Shown here in pieces: positions 8,882 to 17,644 of a stretch of DNA of 64,000 nucleotides; position 1 is the stretch's first letter, and each line of letters begins with the position of its first letter. Below the pieces are notes generated by a model. That model searched no databases, had not been told where the DNA came from, and saw only the letters and a list, made by a program, of their open reading frames with translations. Made by a program: the position numbers and the translations under genes. This DNA comes from Priestia taiwanensis (GTDB taxonomy: Bacteria; Bacillota; Bacilli; Bacillales; Bacillaceae_G): NCBI RefSeq assembly GCF_014638355.1, contig NZ_BMFK01000001.1:2123160-2187159 (forward strand), in the 5' to 3' direction.

Positions 8882-9534
8882 TTCCATATCCTCCTTACAA
8901 TTTCAAATGCTTCTGCATACGGTACGCCAATTGTCATGCCTCTTACATTTCCTAAATGACGAACTCCTTCGTATGAACGAGGATGAGGAAAATCTCTCAT
9001 TTCCACTTCATAATGCTTCAGTGCCTCAATCTTCTTATCCATTTGATTCGTCACATTGACAAAATAATTCGGCTTAAATACTTTTTCTGGCGTCGCCACG
9101 TTCCACTCGCTAGAAGACACCGTTTCAAACGTAATAAGCTCAATTGGATCACGACCTGGTAATGGCCTTGTCGCTGTTAGAACTGCTTGAAACGTAACGA
9201 GATGATCACTATTTAAATCTCCGTAATGATGCGTAAAAATTTTGCTTGGTTTATACGTTTCAATTAATTCCTCTATCTCTTTCGTTAATTCATGAAGCGG
9301 AATTAACTCTAATTCTAAATTCGCATGCTTTAGAAAGATAACCTCATTGATTCCAATTACTTTATTCGCACGCTCACTAAATTTCTGCATATGATGTACT
9401 TCTTCTTTTCTCCCTAAAGCTGTAATAACCGAAACGACTTCATGTCCTTCTTCTACTAATCTTCGTAATGTCCCTCCGGCTCCTAATAACTCATCGTCAG
9501 GATGAGCGCCAATAACTAAAACTCTCTCTGTCAT
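8878..9534 (-). CDS. PIG-L family N-acetyl-sugar deacetylase
   Basis: This 218-residue protein has the PIG-L / LmbE fold, zinc-dependent hydrolases that remove acetyl groups from N-acetylglucosaminyl substrates (for example in bacillithiol synthesis). The metal-binding GAHPDDE lies at residues 9-15 and the second site THHYGDLNSDH near 101-111. A neighbouring glycosyltransferase overlaps its stop, which argues for a role in modifying the cluster's glycan rather than in bacillithiol. The ATG at 9534 follows AAGGGGTG; the longer frame from 9588 lacks a ribosome site. Confidence 0.85.
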   Translation of the reverse strand: MTERVLVIGAHPDDELLGAGGTLRRLVEEGHEVVSVITALGRKEEVHHMQKFSERANKVIGINEVIFLKHANLELELIPLHELTKEIEELIETYKPSKIFTHHYGDLNSDHLVTFQAVLTATRPLPGRDPIELITFETVSSSEWNVATPEKVFKPNYFVNVTNQMDKKIEALKHYEVEMRDFPHPRSYEGVRHLGNVRGMTIGVPYAEAFEIVRRIWK

Positions 9535-9683
9535 GATGATTTTCACCCCTTGTACTAGACAATCTATGATATACGGTGTAAAAAGCAACCGTCATTAGCG
9601 GATACCTTCATATATTAATTAGTATATTTTCATCCTCGACGAGAGGAGCATAAAAATAGCAAATTCATTCGCTAAGACATGTA

Positions 9684-10253
9684 TTATTTCTTTTTCTTCC
9701 GTTTGATACGTCTGCTTGACCAGCTGTCATATGCTGATGAGTCAATGCTTTTAACGTGATCTAAAAATTTATCCATCACGCCTAACTTTTTCATACCTGT
9801 CATTAATTTCGTTGGTGCCTCGTTATAAGAACTAAATGCCCTCTTATGATCAATTACTTTTAACTGCCCATCATTACTTATCAAAACATGACGTACTTCC
9901 GTGTCTAATCGCTTAAAACCAATTCTTCTCAGCTCATTTAACATCGTTACTATTTTGGCCGTTAGCTCTGGACTGATATTTCTTTCATTCTTTAAATGAC
10001 GAGCAAGCGAAACTCCGTGTACATACTCCATCACGATATAGTTCGTACCATACTCATATAACTTCGGAATCACTTTCGACGATTGTCCAGCTTGCATTGC
10101 TTCTAATTCTTTTCGTTGCGTTTCTTCGAGGAAGAAATATTTCACACATATGTTAGTTTCTAATTGATATACCTCTCCATCTTTTCCATCTCCAATGAGT
10201 GGGTATTGCTTTACATCACGTCTGCTTATTTTTGATGTCTCAAAATATTTCAC
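9684..10253 (-). CDS. Degenerate protein-kinase-fold protein
   Basis: This 189-residue protein has an N-lobe with a glycine-containing loop (LIGDGKDGEVYQL) and the ATP-site lysine in ICVKYF, and a hinge-like YIVMEYVHG. The C-lobe is cut down: the usual HRD catalytic loop is replaced by EVRHVLISNDG, and DFG by VIDHKRAF, which keeps one Asp. It ends in a very basic tail (RRIKRKKKK). It resembles small sporulation-associated kinase-like proteins such as YrzF, but catalytic activity is doubtful. The start is GTG after AAAGGAG. A terminator upstream separates it from the propeller gene. Confidence 0.6.
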   Translation of the reverse strand: MKYFETSKISRRDVKQYPLIGDGKDGEVYQLETNICVKYFFLEETQRKELEAMQAGQSSKVIPKLYEYGTNYIVMEYVHGVSLARHLKNERNISPELTAKIVTMLNELRRIGFKRLDTEVRHVLISNDGQLKVIDHKRAFSSYNEAPTKLMTGMKKLGVMDKFLDHVKSIDSSAYDSWSSRRIKRKKKK

Positions 10254-10355
10254 GTTCCTGCTCCTTTCTTCTCCCTATCTATGACACTACTCGACATTTT
10301 ATGTTGGACAACGGACAGATGAAACGGACAACACCATCTATTTTTTGATACAACC

Positions 10356-10396
10356 ACAAAAAAAAACAGTGAGTTTATACCTCACTGCCTTTTTTC
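10356..10396. terminator. Bidirectional terminator downstream of the propeller gene
   Basis: A CAGTGAG / CTCACTG stem at 10367-10387 is flanked by an A-run on one side and a T-run on the other, so it can work on both strands. On the minus strand it ends the Asp-box propeller transcript before the kinase-like gene. Confidence 0.8.
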
Positions 10397-10444
10397 TCTC
10401 TATTCTATTTCTCTTATATACACTTCCACCCAATCATATCTCTC

Positions 10445-11332
10445 TTAAAAGAAAGAAGAAGAAATAGATTGTGTAGAACCAGCGATGAAATAGGCATCCT
10501 TTTCAATTGCCATCCGCCAGCCATGACCTTGTATCAATCCACATGTTGCTATTCTTTCTTCTTCAAGACAAATACGAGAGACAGTACTAATCCCCTTCTC
10601 ATTTTGCGTTGAAGTCGTATAAAGAGCTTCTCCGTCTCCTCTTAAATCTAAATAACTATTTTCCTGTTCTTCACTTCGACATGTACGCCATTGTATATTC
10701 TGTTGGTTGTATATCTCACCTAAACGACAAAAAGAAATATTCCCGCTCTTTCCTCGACAAGCTCCACTTCCTACAACGATATAGCCATTCGAGACGGTTA
10801 TCGCTGAAACCATCTTATCGCGCTCTTTCTTAATACACCGTATCTCTCCAGTCTCTACTTGTAAGACCCAAACTCCACCATATACGGGATGAATCTTCGT
10901 TCCGATAAACAACTGATTTCTATGTAGAAAAAGGGAGCGGATCGACGGTGCATGTACACCGACATGTACAAATGGACGCACCACTTTCCACGTTAAACCG
11001 AAGTTGTGTGACATATATATCACTTTGTCACCGTGTGCAATAACAAGCCCTTCTCCGTCACTACACACATTCCAGCTAGATGCTTTCGTCGGAAACCGCT
11101 GAACATCCCAACTTTCTCCGCCATCCATACTACGAATGAAAATCCCTTCATCTCCAACACCATAAATAATCTTACCATCACTATGTAAATCTCGTATTCG
11201 TTTCGTGAACCCTGTTAATAAACACTTCCACGTATTTTGTTCTCGAAGAAACAATCCTTGATGTGTCGTTGCTAAGATGAATCGTCCATCTTGCAATCTC
11301 GTTACGGCAGTTGCGCTGAATAGTGATTTCAC
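10445..11332 (-). CDS. Asp-box (BNR-type) beta-propeller protein
   Basis: This 295-residue protein has no signal peptide. It consists of repeated short beta-strands with two Asp-box sequences, SMDGGESW at about 68-75 and SHNFGLTW at about 108-115, as in sialidase-type or YCF48-type propellers. Such propellers act as sugar-binding or scaffold domains; no sialidase catalytic residues are evident. The start is GTG after AATGGAGG. It sits between the epimerase and the kinase-like gene and is closed off by its own terminator. Its place in the cluster suggests a structural or glycan-recognition role. Confidence 0.65.
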   Translation of the reverse strand: MKSLFSATAVTRLQDGRFILATTHQGLFLREQNTWKCLLTGFTKRIRDLHSDGKIIYGVGDEGIFIRSMDGGESWDVQRFPTKASSWNVCSDGEGLVIAHGDKVIYMSHNFGLTWKVVRPFVHVGVHAPSIRSLFLHRNQLFIGTKIHPVYGGVWVLQVETGEIRCIKKERDKMVSAITVSNGYIVVGSGACRGKSGNISFCRLGEIYNQQNIQWRTCRSEEQENSYLDLRGDGEALYTTSTQNEKGISTVSRICLEEERIATCGLIQGHGWRMAIEKDAYFIAGSTQSISSSFF

Positions 11333-11486
11333 ACAAATCCTCCATTCTGTATACAGTTCCGCTATATTCCCCTGCCCAAGAAATAGCTAATTGCCCATGC
11401 CCATTATATCTCTCTTATATAATTCCTCCTATTTCAGCAAATTTCCTGCCTCTCTCTTTCTTTCACTAAAAGAGAGGCAGCTGTAA

Positions 11487-12443
11487 CTAAATGTGCAATA
11501 TATAGTTTCGCAAAGCTTCTACCCCTTCTCGTAGTTGTACTTTCGGTTCCCATCCAAGTACGTCTTTCGCTCGTTTATTGCATAATACAGAACGTTTTAC
11601 ATCTCCGGCTCGTGGACCTTTTATATGAATCATTAAGGACGATTGAAATACATCTTGAACGACTTCATAAATATCTAATATCGGCGCCTCTGTACTAGAC
11701 GAGAGATTGACACTGTCATTCACCTTCTTCTCTAAGCACAGCACATTCGCTTCAACAATATCAGAGACATACACATAGTCTCGTGTACATCCACGCGGCA
11801 TGTCTGGATACGTCATTAGCTTTGATTCTCGCCCTGCCAAAATGTTGTTGACGAAAATTGGGATAACGCCACTTTCTCCTTCCGATACTTGCCGTGGCCC
11901 ATAAACATTCGCATACCGAAGAATTGCAAAATCAAACTTAAATAACTTACTATACAATCGTATATACTGTTCACCTGCAAATTTCGTAATGGAATAAGGA
12001 GAAGCAAACTGAGGAGTATCTGTCTCAATAGATTGTTCATTACTAGTAATTTCTTTCGATAGCGCCCCACCTGAAGATACGTAAATGAAATTTTTAATTG
12101 GGAATTCTTCCACTAGCGTAATGAGATGAAGTAGACCTGTCATATTAATCTCAATATCAAAAAGAGGATTTTCTACAGAGTATGGAACAGATTTTTGCGC
12201 AGCATGATGATTAATAACCGTCGGACGACGCTTCTCAAAAATGGTCCGCAAAGCACCTTTATCCATAATATTCACTTCATAGAAATACACGTTATCACGC
12301 TTAATAAATGATTCCATATTGTCATGACCACCAGAGGATAAATCATCAACAATAATAACGGTATGCCCGTCTTTTGCGTACCGTTCACATATATGCGAAC
12401 CGATGAAGCCAGCACCACCAGTTACTAAGATCGTTTCTTTCAT
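11487..12443 (-). CDS. NAD-dependent UDP-sugar 4-epimerase family protein
   Basis: This 318-residue extended SDR enzyme has the NAD-binding TGGAGFIGSH at 8-17, DDLSSG at 33-38, Ser-Ser at 123-124, and the catalytic Tyr150-Lys154 pair in YSITK, followed by RYANVYGPRQ. It is closest in pattern to GalE-type UDP-glucose/UDP-GlcNAc 4-epimerases, though related dehydratases cannot be excluded. It is the first gene of the cluster on the minus strand and would supply a nucleotide sugar. The ATG follows a long G-rich ribosome site (AAGGGGGG). Confidence 0.85.
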   Translation of the reverse strand: MKETILVTGGAGFIGSHICERYAKDGHTVIIVDDLSSGGHDNMESFIKRDNVYFYEVNIMDKGALRTIFEKRRPTVINHHAAQKSVPYSVENPLFDIEINMTGLLHLITLVEEFPIKNFIYVSSGGALSKEITSNEQSIETDTPQFASPYSITKFAGEQYIRLYSKLFKFDFAILRYANVYGPRQVSEGESGVIPIFVNNILAGRESKLMTYPDMPRGCTRDYVYVSDIVEANVLCLEKKVNDSVNLSSSTEAPILDIYEVVQDVFQSSLMIHIKGPRAGDVKRSVLCNKRAKDVLGWEPKVQLREGVEALRNYILHI

Positions 12444-12549
12444 TTACATTCCCCCCTTGATTATAAATAAGGGCATATTACGTGCATGTATAAACATTTA
12501 CAGTATATTTTCAAAGGAGATAAATAATAACTCTTTTTACTAATGGACA

Positions 12550-12583
12550 TCCACGCAAAAAAAGAAGAATCTCCGTAGTGGAA
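12550..12583 (-). terminator. Terminator of the hypothetical gene at 12.6-13.3 kb
   Basis: On the minus strand GGATTTCC pairs with GGAGATTC (with wobble pairs) and is followed by TTTTTTT. It separates this gene from the epimerase. Confidence 0.6.
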
Positions 12584-12592
12584 ATCCCCCTC

Positions 12593-13288
12593 TTATCTAA
12601 ACCAGTCAATTGTTGTATGTTCATCACATATAACCGCCTCAACATTCATTACTCGAATACATGGTTCGATATTCGCTTCTTTTGTATAAAGCATAGGCGT
12701 AAAGGAGTCAAACATACTTCCAACCACAAAGTTCATCTCTTCATCCATAATAAATAATTCTCCACGCGTTAAATTCCATATTTGCTTAGGGGTAACCGTT
12801 TCAGCATCTAAGAAACCGTCTTCCTCTGAAATTGGATCAACGTGGTATAGCCTCTTTGTCCCTTTCGATCTAAGGAGATTAATAACATCTGGAAGCAATG
12901 AAATAGAGATAATATCTTCGTCTGGTGGATAACAATTGTCCTTTAAGTTCGCTTGCATTTTCTCTAACAAGTCTAACCTACGCATTGTTGGATGTAACAT
13001 ACCACCCGATGATAAAAGTGCAAGGAGAAGTTCTTTTTCGCTATGAATCTCACTATCTTTCATCACTTGTTTCCACGACAAACGTTGGCCATATTGCAAC
13101 ATGTCTTCATTAATTCTATCCCACCGTCCTGTTCGTGTTGGTAGGTGATTATACATGTTAATATCCCAGTTTGAAGGCATTTGAATGAAAGGCGGTAGCA
13201 AAAAAACAGCTGATTGGAACCCTTCTGGTAGCCAACTCAACACTGGTCCTTCTCCACCGAACCTTAACTTTTTTACAATCTCGTTCAC
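12593..13288 (-). CDS. Conserved hypothetical protein, possibly DUF2711
   Basis: This 231-residue soluble protein starts at a GTG six to seven bases after AAAGGGGGAG; the longer frame from 13354 has no ribosome site. It has no signal peptide or membrane segment. Features are LPEGFQSAVFLLPPFIQMP near the N-terminus, a block of helices, and a C-terminal part ending in EAVICDEHTTIDWF. The pattern reminds me of the DUF2711 family found in B. cereus, but that is from memory and uncertain. It stands alone between the opp terminator and its own terminator. No function is proposed. Confidence 0.65.
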   Translation of the reverse strand: MNEIVKKLRFGGEGPVLSWLPEGFQSAVFLLPPFIQMPSNWDINMYNHLPTRTGRWDRINEDMLQYGQRLSWKQVMKDSEIHSEKELLLALLSSGGMLHPTMRRLDLLEKMQANLKDNCYPPDEDIISISLLPDVINLLRSKGTKRLYHVDPISEEDGFLDAETVTPKQIWNLTRGELFIMDEEMNFVVGSMFDSFTPMLYTKEANIEPCIRVMNVEAVICDEHTTIDWFR

Positions 13289-13424
13289 GTATACTCCCCC
13301 TTTTCTATTACTTACAATGAACGAATGTAAAGAGAAATAGTGATGAAGCGACATTTCACTAGATCGAAAATCATTGCATTATTTTTACTTATTATCCGCT
13401 ATTAGATTAGTTCTTTCTAGTGGC

Positions 13425-13532
13425 GATTAATCCTCTTTTTCACATAATGATTGCGAATTCACAATGATTTCTTCTCGGCTCTCGACGATTATTTTTCCAT
13501 TTGCCACAATTCCTTCTCGATTCGCAATGATT
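13425..13532. repeat. Imperfect 21-bp tandem repeats
   Basis: The 316 bases between oppF and the hypothetical gene hold a terminator and this patch. GATT-type units begin at about 13425, 13449, 13466, 13487, 13508 and 13529; the last intervals are 21 bases each. A typical unit is GATT followed by a CT-rich stretch and GCAA or GACA. Read on the minus strand from a TTG at 13567 to a stop at 13427 the repeats stay open and would encode a seven-residue period (IIANREG, IVANGKI, IVESREE), but no ribosome site is seen. The rest of the gap, 13289-13420, shows nothing further. Confidence 0.6.
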
Positions 13533-13568
13533 AAAAGCTTGTTTACACTGATAAACCCAACATACAAT

Positions 13569-13599
13569 AAAAAACCGCCTATCCACTAGGCGGTTTTTC
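13569..13599 (-). terminator. Terminator of the opp operon
   Basis: A perfect eight-base stem ACCGCCTA / TAGGCGGT (13574-13594), flanked by A- and T-runs, lies directly after the oppF stop on the minus strand. Confidence 0.85.
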
Positions 13600-13604
13600 C
13601 ATTC

Positions 13605-14543
13605 TTACTCGTACATTCCTTTATATGTTTTGTACTCTGCCTCTGAGCATAGTACCCAGTGGTCTGGACGGATTTCGCGTAACACTGGCTCTTCCGTTCC
13701 ATAGTTATGCTCTGATGCATCATAAACGATACGTTTACGGTTGCGCTCATATGCTGGGTCTGGAAGCGGAATTGCTGATAGTAATGACTTTGTATATGGA
13801 TGCATTGGACGCTCATATAAGTCTTCACTACTCGCTAATTCTACGATTCGTCCACGGTACATTACACCAATACGGTCACTAATATACTTAACCATTGATA
13901 AATCATGGGCAATGAATAAGTACGTTAAGCCTTTTTCTTGTTGTAACTTTTTTAATAAGTTAACAACTTGCGCTTGGATCGATACATCTAGTGCTGAGAT
14001 TGGCTCATCGGCAATGATGAACTCCGGATCTACAGCTAGAGCACGAGCGATACCGATACGTTGACGTTGCCCACCACTGAATTCGTGTGGATAACGGTTT
14101 GCGTGTTCTCTATTCAGACCTACTGTTTCAAGTAGTTCGTATACTTTTTCCATACGCTCTTTGCCGTTTTTCGCTAAGCCATGAATATCGATACCTTCTG
14201 CGATAATATCAGCAACCGTCATACGTGGATTTAGACACGCATACGGATCTTGGAAGATCATCTGCATTTTACGGTTAAATTTCTTTAACTCTGCTTTTGA
14301 TTTCTTACCGTGTACGTTATCTCCTTCGAAGCGTACTTCTCCAGATGTTGCATCGTATAAACGGATAATTGTTCTTCCTGTCGTCGATTTACCTGAACCA
14401 GACTCACCAACTAATCCGAACGTCTCACCTTTGTAAATATCAAACGTTACATCGTCAATTGCCTTTACGACTTCACCACGACCAACGTCGAAATATTGCT
14501 TTAAGTTTTTGATTTCAATTAACTTCTCTTTCTTAGCTGCCAT
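13605..14543 (-). CDS. oppF: Oligopeptide ABC transporter ATPase OppF
   Basis: OppF is one of the two ATPases that power peptide import through OppBC. The 312-residue protein has Walker [10 protein letters not shown] at about 46-54, the Q-loop FQDPYACLNP, signature FSGGQRQR, Walker B FIIADEPISALD and the H-loop IAHD, followed by the peptide-transporter C-terminal extension (MHPYTKSLLSAIPLPDP). The ATG at 14543 has AAAGAAGGTG upstream and overlaps the end of oppD by 11 bases, so translation is coupled. It is the last gene of the operon. Confidence 0.95.
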   Translation of the reverse strand: MAAKKEKLIEIKNLKQYFDVGRGEVVKAIDDVTFDIYKGETFGLVGESGSGKSTTGRTIIRLYDATSGEVRFEGDNVHGKKSKAELKKFNRKMQMIFQDPYACLNPRMTVADIIAEGIDIHGLAKNGKERMEKVYELLETVGLNREHANRYPHEFSGGQRQRIGIARALAVDPEFIIADEPISALDVSIQAQVVNLLKKLQQEKGLTYLFIAHDLSMVKYISDRIGVMYRGRIVELASSEDLYERPMHPYTKSLLSAIPLPDPAYERNRKRIVYDASEHNYGTEEPVLREIRPDHWVLCSEAEYKTYKGMYE

Positions 14544-15579
14544 GGTTAGCACCTTCTTTCATTTGACGAATACGGTTTTGCACCACTTCTGGCGGATCCA
14601 TTGGAGGTGCATTTTCATGCAGTAACCATGTTGCTGCATAATGTGTATCACTCACCTTAAACATCGGCGGTTCCATTTCAAAATCAATCTTTAATGCACG
14701 TGGATTACGTGCTGCAAATGCATCTCCTTGTGGTGGCTTTAATAAGTCCGGCGGCGAACCTGGGATTGCAATTAACTCCGCTTCTTCACTCTCTAAGCTT
14801 GGCATCGATGCTAATAATCCCCATGTATATGGATGCTTCGGATTGTAGAAAATATCATCTGTCGTACCAATTTCTACTATCTTCCCTGCATACATTACCG
14901 CTACACGGTCTGCAACATTCGCTACTACACCGAGATCATGCGTAATGAAGATAATTGCCGCATCCGTCTTCTTCTGAATATCTTTCATTAACTCCAAGAT
15001 CTGTGCTTGGATCGTTACATCTAGCGCTGTTGTTGGCTCATCGGCAATTAATAATTTCGGATTACATGCTAGTGCCATCGCAATAACAACACGTTGTCTC
15101 ATCCCACCAGAAAATTGATGTGGATATTGTTTCAGACGCACTTCCGGATTGATAATACCTACTAAATCCAGTAACTCAACTGCTTTTGCACGAGCTTCTG
15201 ACCTCGGCATATTTTGGTGTTTAATAAGACCTTCCATTATTTGATTACCAATTGTCATCGTTGGGTTTAACGATGTCATTGGATCTTGGAAAATCATCGC
15301 GATATCTTTCCCACGTACACCTTGTAACGCTTTTTCTGTCATTTTCGTTAAATCTTTGCCTTCGAATAAAATTTCGCCCTGCTTAATACGCCCTGGAGGA
15401 TTTGGAATTAAGCCCATTAACGCTTTCGATGTAACAGACTTACCTGAACCTGACTCCCCTACAATCGCTAATGTTTCGCCCTTTTTCAAATCAAAACTAA
15501 CACCACGCACAGCTTGAACTTCTCCTGCATGCGTATCAAAAGAGACACACAAATCCTTCACTTCTAATAATTTGCTCAT
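14533..15579 (-). CDS. oppD: Oligopeptide ABC transporter ATPase OppD
   Basis: OppD is the second ATPase of the oligopeptide permease, on the cytoplasmic face. The 348-residue protein has Walker A GESGSGKS at 41-48, [13 protein letters not shown] near 98-109, signature FSGGMRQR at about 156-163, Walker [13 protein letters not shown] at about 176-187 and ITHD. The C-terminal extension typical of Opp and Dpp ATPases is present ([14 protein letters not shown]). It follows oppC by about 19 bases. Confidence 0.95.
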   Translation of the reverse strand: MSKLLEVKDLCVSFDTHAGEVQAVRGVSFDLKKGETLAIVGESGSGKSVTSKALMGLIPNPPGRIKQGEILFEGKDLTKMTEKALQGVRGKDIAMIFQDPMTSLNPTMTIGNQIMEGLIKHQNMPRSEARAKAVELLDLVGIINPEVRLKQYPHQFSGGMRQRVVIAMALACNPKLLIADEPTTALDVTIQAQILELMKDIQKKTDAAIIFITHDLGVVANVADRVAVMYAGKIVEIGTTDDIFYNPKHPYTWGLLASMPSLESEEAELIAIPGSPPDLLKPPQGDAFAARNPRALKIDFEMEPPMFKVSDTHYAATWLLHENAPPMDPPEVVQNRIRQMKEGANHGS

Positions 15580-15598
15580 GTTCTCTTCTCCTCTCCTT

Positions 15599-16618
15599 CT
15601 ACTTACGCATCTTCGGATCTAATGCATCACGTAATCCATCTGCTAATAAGTTGAAACTTAAAATTAATAAACTGATTACTGTTGCTGGGATGAACAGCAT
15701 ATACGGATTTGTTTGTAATGCTTTTTGTCCATCACTCACAAGCGTACCTAACGATGCAAGTGGTGCTTTTAATCCTAAACCGATATAGCTCAAGAATGCT
15801 TCTGTGAAGATAGCACTTGGAATTGTAAACATCGTCATAATAATAATTGGTCCTAATACGTTCGGCACTAGGTGTTTCGTAATTAATCGTGTGTTACTAG
15901 CACCTAACGTACGAGAAGCAAGTACATACTCTTGGCTCTTTAATTTCAATACTTGACCACGTACGATACGAGACATACTAATCCATCCGGTAATAACCAT
16001 CGCTAACGCAATTGTTAGAATACCAGGTTCGAATACTAAGATGAATAGGATAACTACAATTAAGAATGGAATACCAGCTAAAACTTCCGCAATACGTTGC
16101 ATAATAGTATCTGTTCTACCACCGTAGAAACCAGAAATACCACCGTATGCTACCCCAATAAACATATCAACAGCTGCAGCAAGAAGAGCGATTGCTAACG
16201 ATACACGTGTACCTTCCCACGTTCTTGTCCATAAATCGCGACCTAAATCATCTGTACCAAACCAAAAATATTCTGTAATCCCCTTTGCAGCATATACATC
16301 TTTTCCATCCTTATCTAATCCATTGAATGGTAAAAACGATACATTTTCTAACACAGGAATTTTCGGTGGTACTTTTGCACGGCTTAAATCTTGATCAGCA
16401 GAGTTATGGCCAGTCATGTATGGGCCAAAAATAGCTAATAACGCTAAAATAATAACAATAATTAACCCAACAGTTGCCCCTTTATTCTTAAATAAGCGGC
16501 GTTTTACATCTTGCCAATATGTTAAGCTTGGACGTGCAATTACTTCATTCTGTCCAACACCATTATTCACTACTTCGAAGAGATCTTTTGATAGTTCTTT
16601 GTTCGCTATTTGTTTCAT
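15599..16618 (-). CDS. oppC: Oligopeptide ABC transporter permease OppC
   Basis: OppC is one half of the membrane channel. The 339-residue protein has a soluble N-terminus, a first membrane helix near residues 48-70 (VGLIIVIILALLAIF), a large extracytoplasmic segment and about five further helices in the second half. The EAA motif, where the ATPase docks, shows as REYVLASRTLGASNTRLITKHLVPN-like sequence near two thirds of the length. Its ATG overlaps the oppB stop by one base. Confidence 0.93.
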   Translation of the reverse strand: MKQIANKELSKDLFEVVNNGVGQNEVIARPSLTYWQDVKRRLFKNKGATVGLIIVIILALLAIFGPYMTGHNSADQDLSRAKVPPKIPVLENVSFLPFNGLDKDGKDVYAAKGITEYFWFGTDDLGRDLWTRTWEGTRVSLAIALLAAAVDMFIGVAYGGISGFYGGRTDTIMQRIAEVLAGIPFLIVVILFILVFEPGILTIALAMVITGWISMSRIVRGQVLKLKSQEYVLASRTLGASNTRLITKHLVPNVLGPIIIMTMFTIPSAIFTEAFLSYIGLGLKAPLASLGTLVSDGQKALQTNPYMLFIPATVISLLILSFNLLADGLRDALDPKMRK

Positions 16619-17547
16619 TATTTTTTACCTCCCGCTAAACGAATACGTGGATCAATGATTCCATATAATAAATCCACAAGGAAGATAACAAAGATTAATA
16701 AGAAACTAAAGAAGATTGTTAATCCCATAATAACTGTATAATCGTTCGTTGTAATAGCTGTTACGAATTGATCTCCAATACCAGGAACAGCGAAGATTTT
16801 CTCAATAACGAGTGATCCTGTTAATAAACCAACTGCAATCGGTCCTAAAATCGTTACAACTGGAATTAATGCATTACGAAGTGCATGCTTTACTACGATA
16901 ACTGGTTTACTAATTCCTTTTGCTTTCGCTGTTAAAATATAATCAGAACTCATTACTTCTAATAATTCTGAACGTGTGAAACGAGCCACTTGTGAAATAA
17001 CAGATACCGATAATGCAATTGTTGGTAAGATTGTATATTCAGGCCCTTTCCATAACGCTACTGGTAACCATCCTGCTTTTACCCCGATATAATATGATAA
17101 CAATGCCCCGAATACGAACGATGGTACAGAAATACCGATTGTCGAGAAGATTGTAGCTCCGTAGTCTAACCACGTATTATGACGCAGTGCTGACACAATT
17201 CCTAATAATAGTCCTAATACAGTCCCCACAACTAACGCTTGCAGTCCTAAATGTGCAGAAGGACCCATACGCTCACTAATCATATCTGTTACTTCACGGT
17301 TATCATACATAAATGATACCCCTAAATCACCTTGCACTAAATTACCCATATATTTCAAATACTGTTCTGGCAATGATTTGTCTAATCCATACTCCGCCAT
17401 TAAAATTTGTTTCTGCTCCGGCGTTAATTTCTCTTGATTCGCAAACGGTGAACCCGGTAATAATTTCATTAAGAAGAACGTCAACGTTGCTATTAAGAAC
17501 AACGTGATAACCATGTAACCTAATCGTTGTAGTACATAACGTCCCAC
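16618..17547 (-). CDS. oppB: Oligopeptide ABC transporter permease OppB
   Basis: OppB is the other half of the channel. The 309-residue protein begins with VGRYVLQRL and a first helix, has a periplasm-facing loop with NREVTDMISERMGPSAHLG, and five more helices. The EAA loop reads YILTAKAKGISKPVIVVKHALRN. The GTG at 17547 after AAGGGGGGAATT was preferred over the TTG at 17565, which lies within that ribosome site. It is 97 bases after oppA. Confidence 0.93.
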   Translation of the reverse strand: MGRYVLQRLGYMVITLFLIATLTFFLMKLLPGSPFANQEKLTPEQKQILMAEYGLDKSLPEQYLKYMGNLVQGDLGVSFMYDNREVTDMISERMGPSAHLGLQALVVGTVLGLLLGIVSALRHNTWLDYGATIFSTIGISVPSFVFGALLSYYIGVKAGWLPVALWKGPEYTILPTIALSVSVISQVARFTRSELLEVMSSDYILTAKAKGISKPVIVVKHALRNALIPVVTILGPIAVGLLTGSLVIEKIFAVPGIGDQFVTAITTNDYTVIMGLTIFFSFLLIFVIFLVDLLYGIIDPRIRLAGGKK

Positions 17548-17644
17548 AATAATTCCCCCCTTCAACTCTCTCTTTATTAATCAATTCTTATAGACAAAGA
17601 GTACATGCAAACTACTGTGCATATACTCTTTGTTTCAACCATTA

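Noticed and set aside
9684..10253. Active Hanks-type protein kinase
   Set aside because: The HRD and DFG motifs are not present in standard form.
10445..11332. Sialidase
   Set aside because: Asp boxes are present, but no FRIP motif or catalytic Arg triad or Tyr/Glu pair is evident, and there is no signal peptide.
12444..12540. Sigma-K or sigma-E promoter before the glycan cluster
   Set aside because: No CATAnnnTA or close match with a properly spaced -35 was found on the minus strand; only one-mismatch candidates.
15131..15345. Long frames antisense to opp, fab, clpB and other genes
   Set aside because: They lack ribosome sites and lie fully within well-supported genes on the other strand; they are codon-bias shadows.
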